6,645 nucleotides of DNA, taken from assembly GCA_023451415.1 (NCBI GenBank), contig JAEXZK010000078.1, forward strand, positions 1-6,645. Reading direction: 5' to 3'. Positions 1-4,668 of the stretch are shown here, in pieces. Source of the stretch: Bacillota bacterium (GTDB lineage Bacteria; Bacillota; Clostridia; Oscillospirales; Ruminococcaceae). Below the pieces are notes generated by a model. That model saw only the letters and a list, made by a program, of their open reading frames with translations. It was not told the DNA's origin and made no database searches. Position 1 is the stretch's first letter. Each line of letters begins with the position of its first letter. The position numbers and the translations under genes are program-made.

Positions 1-49
1 CATCCATGGAGAGGCCCACGGCCAGAACAAATAAGGTAGCGAGTGTCAA
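1..49 (-). CDS. mntP: Manganese efflux pump MntP, N-terminal fragment cut by the window edge
   Basis: Read on the minus strand from a TTG at 49-47, the frame gives MTLATLFVLAVGLSMD and runs off the window at base 1. The segment LAVGLSMD is the start of the first transmembrane helix of the MntP family, whose members usually begin with a short leader and then LAVGLSMDAFAV. MntP exports Mn(II) across the cytoplasmic membrane and protects against manganese excess. TTG is chosen because a GGGAGGG ribosome binding site sits 6 nt upstream and the same frame upstream reaches a TGA without an ATG or GTG. Only 16 codons are visible, so the call rests on one motif, but that motif is distinctive and its position at the very N-terminus fits. 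A strong promoter and a long leader precede it. Confidence 0.8.
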   Translation of the reverse strand, partial: MTLATLFVLAVGLSMD

Positions 50-165
50 GACAGTCCCTCCCGGAGATTCGGCAGCTCATGAAAAGAACCGCCGTATTGG
101 TCATACAGCGCCGCGCACCTGCGGCCCCCCATGGTCATAAACGCCCGGACAGGGCCGCGGCAATG
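50..165 (-). promoter_or_regulatory. Structured mntP 5' leader, riboswitch-like but unassigned
   Basis: If transcription starts about 7 nt after the -10 box, the mntP mRNA has a leader of about 115 nt, far longer than a simple ribosome binding site needs. Visible pairings on the minus strand are: GCGGCCC (158-152) with GGGCCGC (127-121); CGCTGTAT (110-103) with ATACGGCG (97-90), an 8-bp stem with one G-U pair and a GACCA loop; and CGGCGG (94-89) with CTGCCG (75-70). The last two share bases 94-90 and cannot form together, which is how a switch would be built. mntP genes are often under the yybP-ykoY manganese riboswitch, but its hallmark GGGGAGUA segment is not visible here, so I do not assign the class. 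The alternative is an ordinary GC-rich leader with protein-based control such as MntR. Confidence 0.45.
56..62 (-). promoter_or_regulatory. Ribosome binding site that sets the mntP TTG start
   Basis: GGGAGGG on the minus strand, six bases (ACTGTC) before the TTG at 49-47. It is nearly fully complementary to the 16S rRNA tail, and it is what makes the non-ATG start believable. Confidence 0.75.
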
Positions 166-171
166 ATATTA

Positions 172-200
172 ATTATAATGGGATTTGCCAGGAATGTAAA
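172..200 (-). promoter_or_regulatory. Sigma-A type promoter for mntP
   Basis: On the minus strand, TTTACA (-35, bases 200-195) is followed by a 17-bp spacer and a perfect TATAAT (-10, bases 177-172). The -35 differs from TTGACA at one position. The surroundings are AT-rich, unlike the coding DNA on either side. Predicted start of transcription is near base 165. Confidence 0.8.
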
Positions 201-259
201 CAACAAACGACAAAATAAAGGCTAATCCGCAAACTTTGCTTTGGGACCGGGGGTTATTC

Positions 260-281
260 ACAAAAACTTAATACTTTTTGT
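260..281. repeat. AT-rich inverted repeat between the divergent mntP and DUF5685 genes
   Basis: ACAAAAA (260-266) and TTTTTGT (275-281) are perfect inverted repeats around an 8-nt centre, CTTAATAC. The repeat sits just upstream of the candidate -10 of the plus-strand cluster, so it could be an operator. It could also simply reflect A and T runs in promoter DNA. No named operator consensus was recognised. Confidence 0.35.
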
Positions 282-293
282 AGAGCTGTGGTG

Positions 294-299
294 TAAAAT
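294..299 (+). promoter_or_regulatory. Candidate -10 box for the DUF5685 cluster
   Basis: TAAAAT matches TATAAT at five of six positions and lies about 54 nt before the DUF5685 start. No good -35 hexamer is found 16-18 bp upstream, so the promoter would be weak, depend on an activator, or lie elsewhere in the AT-rich stretch 200-300. No gene is supported on the plus strand between 1 and 352. Confidence 0.3.
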
Positions 300-352
300 A
301 TTGCTTGTAAACGCCGCTGAATGCCTGCGTTTTGGGGAATGGAGGGTCGCGC

Positions 353-1240
353 TTGTTCGGATATTTGAAGACCTACAACCCCCAGCTCCGGCTCTGTGAG
401 CTGGAGGCTTACAAAGCGGTTTACTGCGGGCTTTGCCGGGATTTGGGCAAACGCTTTGGGCTGGCGGCGCGTTTTACCCTCAGCTATGATTTTACCTTTC
501 TGGCCATGCTGGACATGTCCCTCCGGGATGAGGAACCGCAGATCCGGCAGAGACGCTGCGCCTTCAACCCCTTGAAAAAAGCTCCTGCGGCGGAGAGCTG
601 CCAAAGCCTCTCCTATGCCTGTGATATGGCGCTGCTGATGCTCTGGCACAAGCTCCGGGATGACGTTGCCGACGGCGGCTTTTGGAAAGGCATGGCCGCC
701 CGGCTGGCCCTTGTTCTGGCAGGCCGGGGATACCGGGAGGCGTCCCAAAGGCATCCGGAGCTGAGCGCTGTGATGGCAGGGGCCATGGAGCGCCAGTCGG
801 CCCTGGAAAAGGCGGGCTGCCAAAGCCTGGATGAGGCCTGCCAGCCTACGGCGGATATCCTGGCCGCGGTGCTGGGCCGCCTTGCCTGCGACGAGGCACA
901 GCGCCGGGTGCTGGAGCGGCTGGGCCTGATGCTGGGACGGTACGTCTATCTGGCGGATGCCCTGGACGACCTGGAAAAGGACCGGGCCTCGGGAAACTAT
1001 AACCCCTTCCTGCTGGAGACGGGGAAGAGCGATGAAGAACTGCGCGGCGCCGCCGTGGGGTCTCTGTACCTCACCATCGCCGAGGCCGCCAAGGCCTATG
1101 AGCTTCTGGACGTCCGGCGGTTCGGACCGGTTTTGGACAACATCTTATTCCTGGGACTGCGGGCGGTGGCCGATGAGCTCCGCCTGCCGCCTGCCCGGCG
1201 AAAGCAGGGCGGGACGCCGGTGCCGGCCTCACAAGGCTGA
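353..1240 (+). CDS. DUF5685 family protein (uncharacterised, isoprenoid-synthase-like Asp-rich motifs)
   Basis: A 295-residue soluble, mostly helical protein. The N-terminus MFGYLKTYNPQL, then YKAVYCGLCRDLGKRFG (residues 20-36) and RRCAFNPLKK (67-76), are the features by which I recognise DUF5685. The TTG at 353 is preferred because GGAGGG (341-346) lies 6 nt upstream and family members start MFGY; an in-frame TTG at 332 has no such site. Two acidic segments stand out: CDMALLMLWHKLRDDVAD (90-107) and YLADALDDLEKD (199-210), followed by NYNPF. Their spacing in an all-helical protein recalls the paired Asp-rich helices of prenyl and phytoene/squalene synthases, but that is my inference and no activity is established. 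C25, C28 and C69 could form a metal site. It heads the cluster; the J-domain gene follows after 68 nt. Confidence 0.8.
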   Translation: MFGYLKTYNPQLRLCELEAYKAVYCGLCRDLGKRFGLAARFTLSYDFTFLAMLDMSLRDEEPQIRQRRCAFNPLKKAPAAESCQSLSYACDMALLMLWHKLRDDVADGGFWKGMAARLALVLAGRGYREASQRHPELSAVMAGAMERQSALEKAGCQSLDEACQPTADILAAVLGRLACDEAQRRVLERLGLMLGRYVYLADALDDLEKDRASGNYNPFLLETGKSDEELRGAAVGSLYLTIAEAAKAYELLDVRRFGPVLDNILFLGLRAVADELRLPPARRKQGGTPVPASQG

Positions 1241-1272
1241 CGCAGTCCCAATGATGATAGTAAGCTGATTTT

Positions 1273-1289
1273 GTGTGCCCGGGGCACAT
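1273..1289 (+). repeat. GC-rich palindrome just upstream of the J-domain gene
   Basis: TGTGCCC (1274-1280) and GGGCACA (1282-1288) are perfect inverted repeats around a single G, with an outer G-T pair at 1273/1289. In RNA it would fold as about a 6-bp stem ending 2 nt before the AAAGGA ribosome binding site (1292-1297). No T-run follows, so it is not a terminator. It may be an mRNA stem affecting translation or decay of the J-domain message, or an operator. Confidence 0.4.
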
Positions 1290-1308
1290 CGAAAGGAATG
1301 GGGCGATC

Positions 1309-1926
1309 ATGATGACGGATCCTTATAAGGTCTTGGGGGTCTCTCCCTCCGCCACCGATGAGCAGATAAAGGATGCCTACCGCCAGCTGGCAAGGAAATA
1401 CCATCCGGACAATTATGTCAACAATCCGCTGGCGGACCTTGCCACTGAGAAGATGAAGGAGATTAACGAGGCTTACGACGATATCCAGCGCCAGCGGCGC
1501 AGCGGCGGCTCGTCCTCCCGTACCTCCTCCTCTTACGGCTCCTCCCAGGGCGGTTACTACCGGCCCCAGGCCTCCCAGTTTTCCGATATCCGCGCCCTCA
1601 TCAACAACGGGCGGGTCATGGAGGCGGAGGAACTCCTGGACGGCGTCCCCCAGGCCCGGCGGGATGCGGAATGGTACTTTCTCAAGGGCACTATCTGTTA
1701 CTCCAGGGGCTGGCTGGATTCCGCGCTCCAGCACTTTAACACCGCATGCCAGATGAACCCCTCCAACCAGGAGTACCGCGCTGCCCTTAACCAGCTGATG
1801 TTCCAGCGCCAGAACGGCTACGGCCAGGGCTCGCGGGGCGGCCAGATGGGGATGTCCTGCTGCGACCTGTGTGCCACCATGTACTGCGCCAACTGCTGCT
1901 GCAACTGTATGGGCAGCGGCTGCTGA
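1309..1926 (+). CDS. J-domain (DnaJ-like) protein with TPR-like repeats and a cysteine-rich tail
   Basis: A 205-residue cytoplasmic protein. Residues 4-64 form a J-domain ([23 protein letters not shown]) with the HPD tripeptide at 32-34 that stimulates DnaK ATPase. A Ser/Gly-rich linker (65-90) follows, then two helix-pair repeats of TPR type at about 93-163 ([29 protein letters not shown]). The last 22 residues (184-205) contain nine cysteines in CC, CxxC and CCC groupings, a tail I recall from clostridial relatives. It has no DnaJ G/F zinc-finger or substrate-binding domains, so it is a specialised co-chaperone rather than DnaJ itself. ATG 1309 (or the adjacent ATG 1312) is chosen because the J-domain begins there and AAAGGA lies about 11 nt upstream; a GTG at 1273 would add unrelated residues. 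Its client is unknown; neighbouring membrane proteins are candidates. Confidence 0.88.
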   Translation: MMTDPYKVLGVSPSATDEQIKDAYRQLARKYHPDNYVNNPLADLATEKMKEINEAYDDIQRQRRSGGSSSRTSSSYGSSQGGYYRPQASQFSDIRALINNGRVMEAEELLDGVPQARRDAEWYFLKGTICYSRGWLDSALQHFNTACQMNPSNQEYRAALNQLMFQRQNGYGQGSRGGQMGMSCCDLCATMYCANCCCNCMGSGC

Positions 1927-1950
1927 CCCGGCGGGTCCGGGCCTATTTTT
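1925..1950 (+). terminator. Possible weak terminator or attenuator after the J-domain gene
   Basis: Starting in the stop codon, GACCC (1925-1929) can pair with GGGTC (1933-1937). Alternatively CCCGG (1927-1931) can pair with CCGGG (1937-1941). A CCTA and a run of five T (1946-1950) follow. The stems are short and the T-run is offset by a few bases, so at most partial termination is expected. It would lower transcription into the downstream membrane-protein gene. Confidence 0.35.
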
Positions 1951-1970
1951 CCGGCAGAGAGGAGAACCAT

Positions 1971-2522
1971 ATGTCCAGTATGTCCCGAAAAAGCACCCAG
2001 GTGGCCATGGGCGGCGTCGCCACCGGCTTGTGCCTGCTGCTTATGTTTTTAACTTCGATGATCCCCTTTGCGGAATATGCCCTGCCCGCCATGGCGGGCA
2101 TCGTCCTCATCGCCGTGGGGGTGGAGAACGGGGCAAAAAATGCGGTGGTGGTCTACGCCGCCGTATCGCTGCTGTCCCTGATCCTGGTACCCCGGCCCGA
2201 AGCGGCCATGCTTTTTGTCTTTTTCTTCGGGTATTATCCCATCCTCCAGTTCCGCCTGGATAACATCCGCCCCAAGGTTTTGCAGTACCTGGTCAAGTTT
2301 ATTATATTTAATGTTTCGGTGGTTCTTGCCTATTTTCTTATCATCCGTCTTTTTGGCATCACCGATATCCTGGACGATTTTGGGGACTTCGGCCGGTATT
2401 CCGCCTTGGTGCTCCTGGCCTTTGGCAATGTGTTCTTTGCGGTTTATGACTTCACAGTATCCAACCTGAGGTATGTTTACATCCACTGGTTCCGGCCCAA
2501 ATTCCTGCGCAAGGCGGGATGA
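1971..2522 (+). CDS. Small multi-pass membrane protein, family not recognised
   Basis: A 183-residue hydrophobic protein with roughly five or six membrane segments, at about 12-31, 38-52, 57-73, 78-93, 105-128 and 142-165, and a basic C-terminal tail (HWFRPKFLRKAG). FFFGYYPILQF near residue 84 is its most distinctive stretch; I recall similar wording in unnamed clostridial membrane proteins. Its size and topology are in the range of ECF-transporter S components, but no ligand motif supports that. ATG 1971 is chosen because AGGAG (1960-1964) lies 6 nt upstream; the frame is open further upstream but overlaps the cysteine tail of the J-domain gene. The gap after that gene is 44 nt, so co-transcription is likely. 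No function is assigned. Confidence 0.75.
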   Translation: MSSMSRKSTQVAMGGVATGLCLLLMFLTSMIPFAEYALPAMAGIVLIAVGVENGAKNAVVVYAAVSLLSLILVPRPEAAMLFVFFFGYYPILQFRLDNIRPKVLQYLVKFIIFNVSVVLAYFLIIRLFGITDILDDFGDFGRYSALVLLAFGNVFFAVYDFTVSNLRYVYIHWFRPKFLRKAG

Positions 2523-2540
2523 GGATACTTTGGCCGGTAT

Positions 2541-2568
2541 GGGCAGCTTCTCTGGGAAGCTGCCCTTT
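2541..2568 (+). terminator. Intrinsic-terminator-like hairpin between the membrane protein gene and cls
   Basis: GGGCAGCTTC (2541-2550) and GAAGCTGCCC (2556-2565) form a perfect 10-bp stem with a 5-nt loop, followed by TTTGCG. The stem is as good as a real terminator, but the U-tract is only three bases, so read-through into cls is expected. I see no clear promoter in the 33 nt between this hairpin and the cls start, which argues that cls depends on read-through. Confidence 0.55.
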
Positions 2569-2601
2569 GCGTTACATTCTTTTTATGAGGAGGATAAAGC
2601 G

Positions 2602-4146
2602 ATGGAGACTCTGAAAAAGATATTCCGGCTGCTGTTCCACCGGGTGGTGCTGGTAGGGCTGGCCATCCTAGCCCAGGTGGCGCTGATGGTAATAGTGCTT
2701 TGGAAGTTTACCCCCTATTTTGTCTACTATTACGGCGTCACTGTTGTCATAGCCCTGGTGGTGGTCCTCCATATCATCAACGGCAGGAGCAACCCGGGCT
2801 ACAAAATCGCCTGGCTGGTGCCGGTGCTGACCTTTCCCATTTTCGGCGTGATTTTTTATCTGGTGCTGGGTGGCAGCCGCCTGAGCCAGCGGCAGAAGCG
2901 GAAAATGCAGACAATTTCCAAGAGGGCGGCTGAGACGGCCCTGCCGGAAAACCCGGTCCTGAACCGCCTGGCCGGCGAGGATGCCGACGCGGGCAACCAG
3001 GCGCGGTATCTGGAGCGCTATGCCCTCTCACCGGTTCACCGCCACACCCAGACCGAATACCTGCCCATCGGCGAGGCGACCTTCCAGAAGATGTGTGAGG
3101 AACTGGAGAAGGCCGAACACTATATTTTCATGGAGTACTTCATCATCCAGGGCGGCCAGATGTGGGACACCCTCCTGGAGATCCTCAAGCGGAAGGCGGA
3201 CCAGGGGCTGGACGTCCGGGTGATTTATGACGACCTGGGCAGCATCATGACCCTGCCCTACCGTTATGACAGGAAGCTGGAGGCCATGGGCATCCGGTGC
3301 GCGGCCTTCAATCCTTTTGTCCCGGTGGTCAACCTCCGCCTCAACAACCGGGATCACCGGAAAATCTGCGTCATTGACGGCCATACCGGCTTCACCGGAG
3401 GCATCAACCTGGCCGACGAATACATCAACGCCTATGAGAAGCACGGCCACTGGAAGGATACCGCCGTTTTTCTCCACGGGGATGCGGTCTGGAACCTGAC
3501 GGTGATGTTCCTGGCCATGTGGGACTACCTGCGGGGGGACGAGAAAGATTTTTCCAAGTATAAACCCCTGGTGTACAATCCCGACGGAGTCAAAAGCGAC
3601 GGCTATGTGCAGCCCTTTTCCGACAGCCCCCTGGATGGGGAGGCCACCGGCGAGACGGTTTACCTGAACCTCATCACCAAGGCCAAGCGGTATGTACATA
3701 TCACCACCCCTTATCTCATCATCGACAATGAGATGGTGACCGCCCTCTGCATCGCTGCCAAATCGGGGGTGGATGTCCGGATCATTACCCCCCATGTGGC
3801 GGACAAATGGTATGTCCATGCCGTCACCAGGGCCTATTATGAGGTGCTGGTGGAGAGCGGGGTGCAGATTTTTGAGTATACCCCTGGCTTCATCCATGCC
3901 AAGACCTTTGTGGTGGATGACGAATATGCCGTGGTGGGGACCATCAACCTGGACTACCGCAGCCTTTACCTCCATTTTGAATGCGGCGCGTGGATGTACA
4001 AGACCCGGTGTGTGGGCCAGGTGGCCGAGGATTTCCTGAAAACCCAAGCCATGAGCCAGCAGGTGACCCTGGCCCAGTGCCGCGCCGTCCCCTGGTACAG
4101 GAAGCTGTGCAGGTCTTTTCTCAGGGTCTTTGCGCCGCTGATGTAA
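2602..4146 (+). CDS. cls: Cardiolipin synthase (phospholipase D family)
   Basis: A 514-residue membrane enzyme that joins two phosphatidylglycerols into cardiolipin and glycerol. Three hydrophobic segments lie at about 15-34, 40-59 and 69-89; the last, GYKIAWLVPVLTFPIFGVIFYLVLGG at 66-91, is the PLDc_N membrane anchor. Both HxKxxxxD catalytic motifs are intact: HRKICVID at 252-259, followed by GFTGGINLADEY, and HAKTFVVD at 432-439, followed by VVGTINLDYRS. Length is normal for bacterial Cls (about 480-510). ATG 2602 is chosen because GAGGAGG (2587-2593) lies 8 nt upstream; an in-frame ATG at 2473 would overlap the preceding gene and add non-family sequence. The next gene begins only 11 nt after the stop, so the two are probably co-transcribed. 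Which of several possible Cls paralogues it is cannot be told here. Confidence 0.95.
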   Translation: METLKKIFRLLFHRVVLVGLAILAQVALMVIVLWKFTPYFVYYYGVTVVIALVVVLHIINGRSNPGYKIAWLVPVLTFPIFGVIFYLVLGGSRLSQRQKRKMQTISKRAAETALPENPVLNRLAGEDADAGNQARYLERYALSPVHRHTQTEYLPIGEATFQKMCEELEKAEHYIFMEYFIIQGGQMWDTLLEILKRKADQGLDVRVIYDDLGSIMTLPYRYDRKLEAMGIRCAAFNPFVPVVNLRLNNRDHRKICVIDGHTGFTGGINLADEYINAYEKHGHWKDTAVFLHGDAVWNLTVMFLAMWDYLRGDEKDFSKYKPLVYNPDGVKSDGYVQPFSDSPLDGEATGETVYLNLITKAKRYVHITTPYLIIDNEMVTALCIAAKSGVDVRIITPHVADKWYVHAVTRAYYEVLVESGVQIFEYTPGFIHAKTFVVDDEYAVVGTINLDYRSLYLHFECGAWMYKTRCVGQVAEDFLKTQAMSQQVTLAQCRAVPWYRKLCRSFLRVFAPLM

Positions 4147-4157
4147 GGGGAGATGGC

Positions 4158-4610
4158 ATGAGCTGGACAAAGTTAAACGGCAGCGGCGATATCGCCGCCC
4201 TCCTGGAACAATATGGGGGATTCCATGATTCCTGCATTGTGGGCATCCGCTACCAAAGCGGGAACTTTGTGGACGAAAAAAGGCGTATGGGGTGCGGCTC
4301 CTCCCAGGATCATGTCCTGTATATCACCTTCCAGCGCCAACGGGAGCCGGTAACCCTGGAACTGTGCTTCACCGGAGTCAGGCGGTTCCACATAGAGGGG
4401 TGGCGCGAGAATTATTTTTGCGATATTTTTGGCTGCCAGCTGCGGGAGATAAAGGCCATGGGACCAGGCGGTGAGGAGCGGCTTATCCTGTGGGCGGACA
4501 ATGAAGATTTTTCCCTGGAAGGGGCGGGCCCGGAGCCTCTGGAAGCGCTTTCTTCCTCCTATATCATTGCAGAACAGTGCAGATGGCGGTTTGCCGGCCA
4601 AGGCCAATAG
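4158..4610 (+). CDS. Conserved-looking hypothetical protein with an FHD motif
   Basis: A 150-residue soluble protein without a signal peptide or membrane segment. It begins MSWTKLN, followed by LLEQYGGFHDSCIVGIRY (residues 15-32). Beta-strand-like pieces (HVLYITFQRQ, PVTLELCFTGVRRFHI) and ENYFCDIFGCQL, then LILWADNEDFSLEG, complete it. An FHD segment early in a small beta-rich protein reminds me of some immunity-protein families of polymorphic toxins, but no toxin gene is nearby and I do not assign that role. The start is supported by AGGGGAG (4146-4152), 5 nt before the ATG and overlapping the cls stop region. It is the last gene of the plus-strand cluster; the terminator begins 13 nt after its stop. 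Confidence 0.72.
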   Translation: MSWTKLNGSGDIAALLEQYGGFHDSCIVGIRYQSGNFVDEKRRMGCGSSQDHVLYITFQRQREPVTLELCFTGVRRFHIEGWRENYFCDIFGCQLREIKAMGPGGEERLILWADNEDFSLEGAGPEPLEALSSSYIIAEQCRWRFAGQGQ

Positions 4611-4623
4611 ATTAAAACGGATA

Positions 4624-4668
4624 AAAAAGAGCTGTCCCCCGTCAGATATGGTCGGGACAGCTCTTTTT
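4624..4668. terminator. Strong bidirectional terminator shared by convergent genes
   Basis: AAAAAGAGCTGTCCC (4624-4638) and GGGACAGCTCTTTTT (4654-4668) are perfectly complementary over 15 bp, with a 15-nt loop. On the plus strand the stem ends in a T-run after the 150-residue gene. On the minus strand it ends in T-runs after the flippase. The flippase stop codon (4642-4644) lies in the loop, so the right arm is also coding on the minus strand. Confidence 0.93.

Noticed and set aside
50..165. Calling the mntP leader a yybP-ykoY riboswitch
   Set aside because: The gene context suggests it, but the hallmark GGGGAGUA segment is not visible, so the class is left open.
174..179. TATAAT on the plus strand
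   Set aside because: It arises because the mntP -10 lies in the palindromic ATTATAAT; no -35 exists at a suitable distance on the plus strand.
43..225. Plus-strand 60-codon frame in the region before DUF5685
   Set aside because: It has no ribosome binding site and runs antisense through the mntP start, leader and promoter; its composition does not look like a protein.
332..352. Upstream TTG for DUF5685
   Set aside because: It has no ribosome binding site. GGAGGG at 341-346 serves the TTG at 353, which gives the family-typical MFGY start.
254..823. Minus-strand 189-codon frame
   Set aside because: It lies opposite the well-supported DUF5685 gene; a shadow frame produced by GC-rich codon use.
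1096..1734. Minus-strand 212-codon frame
   Set aside because: It is antisense to the ends of DUF5685 and the J-domain gene, with no ribosome binding site or family motif.
1869..1970. Upstream extension of the membrane-protein frame from GTG 1869
   Set aside because: It would overlap the cysteine tail of the J-domain gene. The ATG at 1971 has a clear AGGAG, and the extension has no membrane-protein character.
2473..2601. Upstream ATG for cardiolipin synthase
   Set aside because: It would overlap the preceding gene and translate through the terminator-like hairpin. GAGGAGG at 2587-2593 supports ATG 2602.
3028..4170. Minus-strand 380-codon frame opposite cls
   Set aside because: Long, but rich in G, H, V and P as expected for the mirror of a GC-rich gene. 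The plus-strand gene has both HKD motifs intact, so only that strand is coding.
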